A DNA stretch of 64,000 nt from assembly GCF_013375035.1 (NCBI RefSeq), contig NZ_CP056032.1, positions 2,154,001-2,218,000 on the forward strand, written 5' to 3'. Each line of letters begins with the position of its first letter. Position 1 is the stretch's first letter. Under the pieces are notes generated by a model. The model had not been told where the DNA came from and did no database searches. It worked only from the letters and a program-made list of their open reading frames with translations. The position numbers and the translations under genes are program-made. The stretch comes from Spirosoma sp. KUDC1026. Its GTDB lineage: Bacteria > Bacteroidota > Bacteroidia > Cytophagales > Spirosomataceae. Positions 40,888 through 49,001 of the stretch are shown in pieces.

Positions 40888-43800
40888 ATGCGTAAACGAT
40901 TACCGCTTATTCTACTACTTTTTGCGCTTTATCTGCCAATGCAGATATGGGCACAGGGCCGGACTGTTAAAGGCGTTGTTACGTCCGGCGAGGACAATTC
41001 TCCGCTGCCGGGTGTGAACGTTGTGATAAAGGGAACGTCGACCGGTGCTTCGACCAATGCCGAAGGCGCCTATACCATTACGGTTCCGACCAACCTGGTC
41101 AAAAATGGCGTACTGGTGTATTCGTTCATCGGTATGAAAAGCATAGAGGTTCCCATCGGGTCGCAAAGCACCATTTCGGTTAAGCTACAGCGGGACGAAA
41201 CATCGCTCGATGAGGTGATTGTCAGTGCCCTGGGTTTCAAGGAAAATGCCGATAAACTGGGCTCTACGGCGGCCAAGATCGACGCCAAAGATCTGGTTCG
41301 CTCGGGCGAAACGGGCGTCATCAACGGCATGGCCGGGAAAGCCGCTGGCGTACTCATTACGCGCTCGGCCGGTGATCCTGGCGCGGGGTCATACATCCAG
41401 ATCCGGGGGCAGAACACCATTACGGGCTCGACCCAGCCGCTGGTCATTGTGGACGGTATTCCGATCAGTAACTCGACCCTGGGCGATCAGTCGGCTGGCG
41501 TAACGCAGCAGTCGCGTTTGAACGACATCAACCCCGACGACATCGCGTCTATGCAGATCCTGAAGGGGGCATCGGCGGCTGCCTTATGGGGCTCACGGGC
41601 GGCTAATGGTGTAATCGTAATCACGACCAAAAAAGGGGCTAATTCCGACAAGATTAATATTTCGTTCAGCTCGACGGTTTCGTTCGACCGGGCCAATCGG
41701 CTGCACCCGCTGCAAACTAGCTACGGCCAGGGATCGGGCGGGGTGTATCAACCCACCAGTGCGTTCTCCTGGGGCGATAAAATTGCCAGCCGGGCGGGCG
41801 GGGAAGACGTAGTGAACACGACCGGTTCGCGCTTCGAAGCCTACAACGGCCAGACATTTTACCCGATTATAACGAAAAACTCGCGGGAGACCTATAACGA
41901 TGCCCGATTGGCGGAGGTATTCCGGACGGGTACGTATATCGACAATAACCTGGCCATCAGTGGCGGTAACGACAAGGGGAATTTCTACCTGAGCATAGGT
42001 GATCTGCGTCAGAAAGGAATCATCAACGGGCAGAGCGATTACTACCGAACATCGGTGCGCTTCAACACGGAACGGCGCTTCAACGATATCATCAAGGCGA
42101 CGACCAACGCGGCTTATGTCCGGACTACTTCGAACCGGATTCAGCGGAGTAACAGCGTGAACGGTCTCTACATTGGGATGCTGCGTACCCCGCCCGATTT
42201 CGACAGTCGTCCTTACAAGGGCAACTACTTCGCATCGCCAACGGCCAGCGCCATTCCCAATCGCCAGCGCTCTTACCGGAACTACCTGGGCGCGTCGGCC
42301 AACCCGATCTATAACGATCCGCTCTGGGCCATCCACGAGCTAACGAACTTCTCGGAAGTGGACCGATTTATCGTCAACTCCGAAATCCTGATCACTCCCT
42401 CGAAGTGGTTCGACATCACGGCGCGGGGCGGTATCGACAGCTACACTGATCACCGGATTACGAACTATCCCGTCAACTCGGCCATCAATAGCGGGCTGGG
42501 TTCGTTTGAGGAAGGAATCCTGAAAGAAAACGAGATGAACCTCGACGTGATTGGCCGGGCGTTTAAGGATTTCGGAAAGGACATCACGAGTACGCTGATC
42601 GTCGGCTTCAACATCAACGACCGGCAATACCTGAACTTGGGCGGTACGATGAACACCTTTATCATTGCCGATGCGCCACCAAACTTTGGTAATTCGCTGA
42701 CGGCGAATGATGCGCCGTACCGCACCACGACCCACCGCCGGATGGCGCGCCTGTACTCGACCCTGAACCTAGGTTTCTTCAACCAGGTATTCCTGAACGC
42801 ATCGGTAGCGGCAGAGTCGGGGTCGACTTTTGGCAGTCAGACACAGTCAACCTTTTATTATCCATCGGCCGACGTAGCGTGGCAGTTTACGCAACTGCCT
42901 GCCCTGCGCGACAATACTCTGCTATCGTTCGGTAAACTGCGGGCTTCCTACGGGATTGTAGGGGTCCAGCCCGATGCTTACCGGAACACCACGACCTACG
43001 TAACGGCCTCGTTCAGCAGTTGGGCCAGTGCGCTGAGCGGTTCGGGCTACGGCAATGGGGCCTACGTCCGCAGTGGTCGCCAGGGGGATCCGTTCCTGCG
43101 GCCCGAGCGTAAAACGGAGTGGGAGCTGGGGACCGATCTGCGGTTCTTCAATAACAAGCTGACGGCAGGCTTTACGTACTACCAGAACAAGATCAACGAC
43201 CTACTGCTGGATGTAGCCACGGCGGGCTCAACGGGATATACCTCAAAATACACCAACGCCGGTTCCATGAGCAACAAAGGCTGGGAACTTGATCTGAGCT
43301 ACAATCTGCTCCAGACCAAAGATTTCAGCTGGACACTATCGGGCAACCTGAGCCGGAACATCAACCGGGTAACGAATCTGGCCGGTACGGATATCATTAC
43401 GCTGGGCGGGTTCAGCAGTACAGCCAGTACGGTAGCGCGGGTAGGGTACGCCATGTCGTCGCTCTACGGCGGTACATATGCCCGGAATGATGATGGGTCA
43501 CTGGCGCTCAACGCCAACGGGTTTCCGCAGGTAGCCTCCTCATTCGGTGTGATCGGCGATCCAAACCCGGATTATCGGGGGGGCTTTGGTACCAGCCTGT
43601 CGTACAGGAAGTTTTCGCTGAATGTGCTATTCGAAACTTTCCAGGGTGGTGATTTTTACACGGGTACGCAGGGGGTCTTGACTTACTTCGGCACACACGC
43701 CGATGTAGGGAACGAAGTAACGCTGACCCAGGCGCTGAAAAACTACGCGGGCCAGACTATTGCCGCTGGTACGACGGTGCGTGGGGCGATCAAAGATTTT

Positions 43801-44133
43801 GGGACCGGGCCGGTACTACTCGACCAGTCGTATTATACTTCGATTGGGGGTGGGTTTAGTACGCTGGTTGAACAGTTTATCAAAGACGGTAGCTGGACCC
43901 GGCTGCGGGAAGTGTCGCTGGGGTACAGCTTCAACTCGCCCAAATTCCGGCAGAAAACCCGGCTGCAATCCATCGATCTGACCGTAACGGGACGAAACCC
44001 GATTCTGTGGACCAAGATTGCGGGTATCGATCCGGAAACATCCCTGAACGGAGCCAGCAACTCGCGGGGGCAGGATTACTTCAACAGCCCGAACACAAAA
44101 TCGCTGCTGTTCAGCGTGAAAATCAATTACTAA
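40888..44133 (+). CDS. SusC/RagA family TonB-linked outer-membrane transporter
   Basis: 1081 residues. Signal peptide (L-P-L-I-L-L-L-F-A-L-Y-L-P-M-Q-I-W-A-Q), carboxypeptidase-like domain (V-K-G-V-V-T-S-G-E-D-N-S-P-L-P-G-V), linker and plug start (S-L-D-E-V-I-V-S-A-L-G), plug (M-Q-I-L-K-G-A-S-A-A-A-L-W-G-S-R-A-A-N-G), then the long barrel ending in F-S-V-K-I-N-Y. It belongs to the SusC subgroup whose TonB-box region reads V-I-V-S-A-L-G rather than V-V-V-G-Y-G. The matching SusD is 23 bp downstream. It has no STN domain and no FecR partner. Divergent from the amidohydrolase gene across the AT-rich patch. Confidence 0.95.
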   Translation: MRKRLPLILLLFALYLPMQIWAQGRTVKGVVTSGEDNSPLPGVNVVIKGTSTGASTNAEGAYTITVPTNLVKNGVLVYSFIGMKSIEVPIGSQSTISVKLQRDETSLDEVIVSALGFKENADKLGSTAAKIDAKDLVRSGETGVINGMAGKAAGVLITRSAGDPGAGSYIQIRGQNTITGSTQPLVIVDGIPISNSTLGDQSAGVTQQSRLNDINPDDIASMQILKGASAAALWGSRAANGVIVITTKKGANSDKINISFSSTVSFDRANRLHPLQTSYGQGSGGVYQPTSAFSWGDKIASRAGGEDVVNTTGSRFEAYNGQTFYPIITKNSRETYNDARLAEVFRTGTYIDNNLAISGGNDKGNFYLSIGDLRQKGIINGQSDYYRTSVRFNTERRFNDIIKATTNAAYVRTTSNRIQRSNSVNGLYIGMLRTPPDFDSRPYKGNYFASPTASAIPNRQRSYRNYLGASANPIYNDPLWAIHELTNFSEVDRFIVNSEILITPSKWFDITARGGIDSYTDHRITNYPVNSAINSGLGSFEEGILKENEMNLDVIGRAFKDFGKDITSTLIVGFNINDRQYLNLGGTMNTFIIADAPPNFGNSLTANDAPYRTTTHRRMARLYSTLNLGFFNQVFLNASVAAESGSTFGSQTQSTFYYPSADVAWQFTQLPALRDNTLLSFGKLRASYGIVGVQPDAYRNTTTYVTASFSSWASALSGSGYGNGAYVRSGRQGDPFLRPERKTEWELGTDLRFFNNKLTAGFTYYQNKINDLLLDVATAGSTGYTSKYTNAGSMSNKGWELDLSYNLLQTKDFSWTLSGNLSRNINRVTNLAGTDIITLGGFSSTASTVARVGYAMSSLYGGTYARNDDGSLALNANGFPQVASSFGVIGDPNPDYRGGFGTSLSYRKFSLNVLFETFQGGDFYTGTQGVLTYFGTHADVGNEVTLTQALKNYAGQTIAAGTTVRGAIKDFGTGPVLLDQSYYTSIGGGFSTLVEQFIKDGSWTRLREVSLGYSFNSPKFRQKTRLQSIDLTVTGRNPILWTKIAGIDPETSLNGASNSRGQDYFNSPNTKSLLFSVKINY

Positions 44134-44156
44134 CCTCCTTCAAGCTGCTAAATCAA

Positions 44157-45593
44157 ATGAAGCGATTCTATAAACCCCTTGTTGTGGCGCTCCTTGGTCT
44201 GACGGCAATGGCCTGCAACTCGATCGTCGATGGGTTGAACGTCGACCCGAACAATCCTACCAGTGCTACCGCCAGCCTACTGCTGACCGGTACCGAAATT
44301 GCCAACATGGCGACGCAGGAAGGCATGGCTAGTCGCCTGACCACCATCTGGGACGGGTATCTGAGCGGAGCCGACCGCCAGTGGCTTGACTATTACAACT
44401 ACAATGTATCGGCCGGAATTTACGACACAGACTGGAACCTGGTCTTTCAGGGAGTGAATGCTAATGCCCTGCTAACCATTGAGCAGGCAACGGCATTGGG
44501 CAATCGGAAAATGGCAGCTATTGCCAAGATCTTGCGGGCTAACGCGCTGGCAACCGCGACCGAACTCTGGGGAGACATTCCGTTCGACCAGGCGGGTAAC
44601 AGCGCCTTATATCCCAATCCGGCCTTTGAACCGCAGGCAACCGTATACACCAAACTGATTGCGCTGGTAGACGACGCCATCGCCGATCTGAATAACGGAA
44701 TCGGTACTGTCTCGACGGAGGATATTCACTTTGGGGGCGATGCTACGAAATGGAAACAGACGGCCTATACGCTGAAAGCCCGACTGCTGACCGATATGAA
44801 ACAATACGATGCGGCTTATACAGCGGCCCAGAGCGGGATTAGTGCCTACGCTAACTCTCTCTACGCACCCCACGGCTCCATCGCCAACGTCAATCAGAAC
44901 CAGTTCTACACCTTCCTGACTATCCAGCGGACGGGTGATATTTTCGCAGTAGGGGCCTATAATGTAGGGCTGCTGAACCCCGCCGGTACGCGCTACCGGG
45001 GAAATAGCAAGACAATCGAAACAGCGCGTTACCGGTTCTATTACCTGGAAAACGGCGTGAATACGGCGGGGCGGATTGAACCCAACACGTCGGGAACCAG
45101 TGGATTCTTCGCGCAGAACGCCAGCTTCCCGCTCATTACGTATCAGGAGAACATGCTGACGCTGGCCGAAATGGCGTTACGTAGCGGCAAAGGCTTTACG
45201 ACGGCACTGGGGCATCTGAACGCCTACCGGGCTTTCCTAAACGGCGGTGGCTATATTAACACCACCTATCTGACGACTGGCAACTACAAATACGAGGCCT
45301 ACACAGCTGCCGACTTTGCGGTAGGTGGTATCGAAAACGCCGACGGTATCAGCGCTGACAATGCTTTGCTGCGTGAGATTTTGCAGGAGCGTTACGTATC
45401 GTTTTACGGTCAGCACATCGGCTGGAACGACGAGCGCCGGAACCGCAACGATCCGTACGGCATAAAGCTAACACCGAACAGCGGTACGCGGCTACCATCG
45501 CGGTTTATCTACTCGCAGAACGAATTGAACTCGAACGCCAGCGCACCAAAAGCTTTCCCGACGACGTTCGATGTGATGTCAATTTATCAGTAG
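44157..45593 (+). CDS. SusD/RagB-like outer-membrane lipoprotein
   Basis: 478 residues from ATG 44157 (M-K-R-F-Y-K-P-L-V-V-A-L-L-G-L-T-A-M-A-C); lipobox Cys at about residue 20. The frame is open upstream to 44007 but that part overlaps susC and hides the leader, so it was rejected. Features of the SusD-like_2 subgroup are N-V-D-P-N-N-P-T-S-A at the start, the repeats L-R-A-N-A-L-A-T-A-T-E-L-W-G-D-I-P-F, and I-L-Q-E-R-Y-V-S-F-Y-G-Q-H-I-G-W-N-D-E-R. It partners the SusC just upstream, and the pair ends in a strong terminator. No degradative enzymes adjoin, so the ligand is unknown. Confidence 0.93.
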   Translation: MKRFYKPLVVALLGLTAMACNSIVDGLNVDPNNPTSATASLLLTGTEIANMATQEGMASRLTTIWDGYLSGADRQWLDYYNYNVSAGIYDTDWNLVFQGVNANALLTIEQATALGNRKMAAIAKILRANALATATELWGDIPFDQAGNSALYPNPAFEPQATVYTKLIALVDDAIADLNNGIGTVSTEDIHFGGDATKWKQTAYTLKARLLTDMKQYDAAYTAAQSGISAYANSLYAPHGSIANVNQNQFYTFLTIQRTGDIFAVGAYNVGLLNPAGTRYRGNSKTIETARYRFYYLENGVNTAGRIEPNTSGTSGFFAQNASFPLITYQENMLTLAEMALRSGKGFTTALGHLNAYRAFLNGGGYINTTYLTTGNYKYEAYTAADFAVGGIENADGISADNALLREILQERYVSFYGQHIGWNDERRNRNDPYGIKLTPNSGTRLPSRFIYSQNELNSNASAPKAFPTTFDVMSIYQ

Positions 45594-45610
45594 CGTTTCT
45601 GATTCATACC

Positions 45611-45660
45611 AATGCCCATTCCCACAGTGGTTTTGATTGATCACTGTGGGAATGGGCATT
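45611..45660 (+). terminator. strong terminator hairpin after susD
   Basis: Perfect 19-bp inverted repeat (45611-45629 with 45642-45660, arm AATGCCCATTCCCACAGTG) with a 12-nt loop, 17 bp past the susD stop. Confidence 0.85.
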
Positions 45661-45739
45661 GACGTTACTACAATTAATACCCAAGCTCAACATTGTAGCG
45701 GGGAACGAGTTATGCCAACGTTGATTTGGTTTTCATCAC

Positions 45740-46477
45740 ATGGCTTTTACGTTTTTAACCGCCGAATGGCGCAACCTGATTTTTGCCAATTACGCCATCG
45801 ACCGGCGCGTGCTGGAGCCGCTTGTTCCCTACGGCACCGAACTCGACGAATTTGAAGGCGTCTGCTATGGGAGTCTGGTTGGCTTTTACTTCCAACGGGT
45901 CAAAATGCTCGGCAAGATAGCTGTACCCTTCCACACCCAGTTTGAAGAGTTTAACCTACGCTTCTACGTTAGGCGAAAAACAGACAATGGCTGGCAGCGC
46001 GGGGTTGTCTTTGTGAAGGAGATTGTACCCAAGCTGGCCATTACGTTAGTCGCAAACACACTCTACGGCGAGCCCTACGCTACCCATCCTATGCGACATC
46101 GCTGGCAACCTGATGGTGATCGGCAGTTAATTGAGTACGAATGGAAAGTAGGCGCTGGCTGGAATCATATACGGGTGTTGGCCGACCAGGCGGGGCAGGC
46201 CCTCACGCCTGATAGCGAGGAAGCGTTCATCACGGAGCACTATTGGGGGTACACGAAGCGATCGGCGCTGTTCGGCGCCGGATCGCGTACGTCGGAGTAC
46301 GAAGTTGTACACCCGCAGTGGCGCATTTACCCCGTTCACGACTACTCTGTACGCTGCGATATCACCACGCTCTACGGGCCACAGTTTGCGCCCTTTTTTG
46401 AGGGACCTCCCCATTCCGTCTTCCTGGCCGATGGGTCGGCGGTGGCGATTCGGTCGGGCGCTACGTTGCAGGGGTGA
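45740..46477 (+). CDS. DUF2071 (YqjF) family protein
   Basis: 245 residues, no signal peptide. Family marks are F-L-T-A-E-W-R-N-L-I-F-A-N-Y, V-L-E-P-L-V-P-Y-G-T-E-L-D, Y-G-S-L-V-G-F-Y-F and V-V-F-V-K-E-I-V-P-K-L-A-I. The C-terminal half has H-Y-W-G-Y-T-K-R-S and Y-E-V-V-H-P-Q-W-R. The function of this family is unknown; members are cytosolic beta-rich proteins. The start at ATG 45740 follows a gap of 80 bp after the susD terminator, so it has its own promoter. It converges with the Gly-rich protein gene across the bidirectional hairpin at 46528. Confidence 0.85.
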   Translation: MAFTFLTAEWRNLIFANYAIDRRVLEPLVPYGTELDEFEGVCYGSLVGFYFQRVKMLGKIAVPFHTQFEEFNLRFYVRRKTDNGWQRGVVFVKEIVPKLAITLVANTLYGEPYATHPMRHRWQPDGDRQLIEYEWKVGAGWNHIRVLADQAGQALTPDSEEAFITEHYWGYTKRSALFGAGSRTSEYEVVHPQWRIYPVHDYSVRCDITTLYGPQFAPFFEGPPHSVFLADGSAVAIRSGATLQG

Positions 46478-46527
46478 GAAGAAACCCAGTCATTTCCTGC
46501 AGCGCGCTTGTCGCATGGACAACAAAA

Positions 46528-46569
46528 GGGTAGGAGTAGGAAGTGGATTCCACTTTCTTACTCTTACCC
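46528..46569. terminator. bidirectional terminator hairpin
   Basis: Imperfect inverted repeat: GGGTAGGAGTAGGAAGTGG (46528-46546) pairs with CCACTTTCTTACTCTTACCC just after it, with G-T wobble pairs and one bulge. It lies between convergent stops at 46477 and 46586. Confidence 0.6.
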
Positions 46570-46585
46570 CAGTACTGTTTCCTTT

Positions 46586-47980
46586 TTATCGGCCGCCCCG
46601 GCCACCGTGGAATCCACCAAAGCTACCCCCGCCGAAGGAACGCATACCGCTGACGGGGCTGCCTCCGAACGACCGATTACTGAAACCGCCGTACGAACGC
46701 ATGTTGCCCCGGTAACTGCCTGAGCCCATCCGGTCTAGTGGGGCCGCCAATCGCCCGTTACCACTGCTTAAGGTTCCTGGTGAACTATAGATACGGCCGC
46801 CACCGAACCAATTCGGACGACCGCCAAGCGTGCTGTAGGCAGGACCAAACGCCCGGTGGGCCGCTGTCATAAAACCGGAGTTGCCCGGCGACCAGTAGCG
46901 ATGATAACCGACGTTGTTGGCGTAATACGTATTGAAGCGGTTATACAGGTGGGGATAATACGAGTAGCCCCGGTTAAAAAACCAGTTAGAGAAACCGATG
47001 GATGGCAGACCAAAGACAACCAAGTTGCCACCAGTACCGGCGTAAAAGCCGGTTCCGTACCACCAGGCCGATGGATACCACATCGGCGACGCGTACCAGT
47101 ATGGGTAACCAAACCAGTAGGAATAGGGATTCTGGTTGTAGTAACCCGTATTAATCCAGGCTGGGTTCGGATTGATGCCGTTCGTGCGGTAGCCGTTGGC
47201 CTGCGCGTAGGCCTGACCAGCCTGCTGTAGTTCCTGCTGCGCCTGCGGGTCCTGGTTCAGTTCTCGCTGGTAATTAGCCAGTTCCTGCTGATTTTGTGCG
47301 TCCAGCTTGTCGTGTAAGTCCGTCAGGTTTTGCGCTACACCCACGGGATCGGTCTGATACGCCCGGCCTAGTTCCGCCGTTTTGTCGATCTGCTGCGTCA
47401 ACAGTGTCAGTACGTCGGGCATGCCGAGTAACTGCCGGAAAGCAGCCTGCGTAGGTTGGTCCAGCGAAGTCGTTAAATCCGTAAACGCCCGATCGGCATG
47501 CTGATTCAGATTGTCAGCCTGAACCAGATCGTTGTGGTGATTATGGTAGAGTTTCCAGGCGGATTCCTGGACATCCGATGGCAGCGATTTCGTTACGTCC
47601 TGCACCGTCGCCTGACTCGAACCCGGTGGTAGCATCGCCAAGTCGTGCAGTATAGCAGGGAAGCGGGCCAGATCGTAAAACCATGTCTGCCTGGTCTGGC
47701 CGTAGGACTGAATCAGGTTAGTAAAGGCCCGCTGGCTGCTGTTCTGCTGCTGAGCCAGTTGGCTGAGCACGTCGGGCTGCTGACTGGCTAGTAGAATGGA
47801 GTGACGAACGTCGTCGCGGTAGGGGGCAATAGCCGAAACGATGGATTGGTCGGCGTTAGAGACAGCCGGTGTGCGGTTATCGTCGAGCGTCTGAGCGATT
47901 ATCGGTTGGCTTTGCGCGATCAGAAGTCCCAGCCCCAGAAACAGGGCTGTTGCTACGGAAAAATGATTGAGCGCTTTCAT
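46586..47980 (-). CDS. secreted Gln-rich / Tyr-Trp-Gly-rich protein of unknown function
   Basis: 464 residues from ATG 47980 (M-K-A-L-N-H-F-S-V-A-T-A-L-F-L-G-L-G), giving a clean signal peptide. The frame extends 14 codons further (48022) with no leader logic. Residues 30-260 are helical, rich in Q, D, N, L and A (for example L-T-D-L-H-D-K-L-D-A-Q-N-Q-Q-E-L). Residues 280-380 are packed with aromatic repeats (Y-W-F-G-Y-P-Y-W-Y-A-S-P-M-W-Y, W-W-Y-G-T-G). The last 80 are Gly/Ser/Arg-rich (S-F-G-G-G-S-F-G-G-F-H-G-G). It resembles DUF3300-like envelope proteins only in style, and the family is not assigned. Probably periplasmic or surface matrix. Confidence 0.75.
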   Translation of the reverse strand: MKALNHFSVATALFLGLGLLIAQSQPIIAQTLDDNRTPAVSNADQSIVSAIAPYRDDVRHSILLASQQPDVLSQLAQQQNSSQRAFTNLIQSYGQTRQTWFYDLARFPAILHDLAMLPPGSSQATVQDVTKSLPSDVQESAWKLYHNHHNDLVQADNLNQHADRAFTDLTTSLDQPTQAAFRQLLGMPDVLTLLTQQIDKTAELGRAYQTDPVGVAQNLTDLHDKLDAQNQQELANYQRELNQDPQAQQELQQAGQAYAQANGYRTNGINPNPAWINTGYYNQNPYSYWFGYPYWYASPMWYPSAWWYGTGFYAGTGGNLVVFGLPSIGFSNWFFNRGYSYYPHLYNRFNTYYANNVGYHRYWSPGNSGFMTAAHRAFGPAYSTLGGRPNWFGGGRIYSSPGTLSSGNGRLAAPLDRMGSGSYRGNMRSYGGFSNRSFGGSPVSGMRSFGGGSFGGFHGGRGGR

Positions 47981-48393
47981 GGCGAAACTCAGAAAAAATG
48001 AATAGTTGTGTCTGCTAATCACCGGTGAAGATCTCTTCTCAGGCGGTTATCTACCTAACAGAAGGAGCCCTACAGACCGTGCGCGAAAGGTGTTAAGTGT
48101 CAATTAAAAAAGTATAACTACTTAGGATGGGCCGGTTAGGGCAATGATAAATGCGAATGGTTGATCGGCCTTACATTCATCCGGAATAATGAAACAAGTT
48201 AAGTAGGTGATATTCTAGATATGATTATTTTGTATTGATCTGAAAATCAGGAAATTGTTTTGATTTTTGATTTTAATGTTGGCCTGGATACAGATCGCGT
48301 TCAATAGAAATGATCGATTTTGGTGGGAAATTTTTCTAACAAAAAGGTTGTGTACCATAGTATTTTTTCCATTTATCTATAATCAGTACCACC
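47981..48393. other. divergent intergenic region
   Basis: About 410 bp, AT-rich from 48200 on. It should hold promoters for both flanking genes. No full -33/-7 pair, hairpin or ORF of substance was found. Confidence 0.35.
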
Positions 48394-48855
48394 ATGATCA
48401 AGCCAAAGAAGTTAGCAACATTACTTATGCTTGCTGCCGCTCCACTACTACTACCATCCTGTAACTCGGGCAGTAACCCGTCTCCCGACGATCCGAACGA
48501 TACGTTTGGCGCGGTCATGAACGGCAATAATGAAGTGCCGCCCGTGAGTACCAGTGCCACGGGAAACTACACCGCTAATTACAACCGGGTGACGCGGGTG
48601 CTGAGCTACACGGTCACCTATCAGGGACTGACGCCGACCATGGGGCACATCCATTCGGTGACGGCTAATACGGCTTCCGGCAACACGGGTGGTATAACAA
48701 TTACGTTCCCATCGCTGACCAGCCCGATCGTCGGACAGACCACGTTGACGCAGGGGCAACAGGACGATATGTACAACAAAAAGACGTACGCTAACCTGCA
48801 TACGTCGGCTTTTCCTAACGGCCTGATCCGGGGTAATATCGCACAAACCGACTAA
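48394..48855 (+). CDS. CHRD-domain lipoprotein
   Basis: 153 residues. Lipoprotein leader (L-A-T-L-L-M-L-A-A-A-P-L-L-L-P-S-C, Cys 23). A CHRD domain fills the rest: G-A-V-M-N-G-N-N-E-V-P-P-V-S-T-S-A-T-G, L-S-Y-T-V-T-Y-Q-G-L, G-H-I-H-S-V, and the closing A-N-L-H-T-S-A-F-P-N-G-L-I-R-G-N-I. Known: CHRD domains, named from chordin, are beta folds with conserved His of unclear role; bacterial copies are exported. A single gene with a 3' hairpin. Confidence 0.9.
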   Translation: MIKPKKLATLLMLAAAPLLLPSCNSGSNPSPDDPNDTFGAVMNGNNEVPPVSTSATGNYTANYNRVTRVLSYTVTYQGLTPTMGHIHSVTANTASGNTGGITITFPSLTSPIVGQTTLTQGQQDDMYNKKTYANLHTSAFPNGLIRGNIAQTD

Positions 48856-48874
48856 GAAGCATACGTAACCGCTT

Positions 48875-48913
48875 AGCGGCTCCCGGCCTGATCCAGTCAG
48901 GTTGGGAGTCGCT
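48875..48913 (+). terminator. terminator hairpin after the CHRD gene
   Basis: 17-bp stem with G-T wobbles (48875-48891 with 48897-48913, arm AGCGGCTCCCGGCCTGA), then TTTTCGTTT. It lies 20 bp past the stop. Confidence 0.75.
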
Positions 48914-49001
48914 TTTCGTTTGTACTGACGCCACATACCGAAACCGGTTTTTCGTCTGGAAGACAGACATTTGTGAACAGGTAGGCGTGTTGCTTATGGT
49001 T

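Noticed and set aside
44007..44156. 50-codon N-terminal extension of the second SusD
   Set aside because: Overlaps susC and would bury the lipoprotein leader; ATG 44157 gives a normal lipobox.
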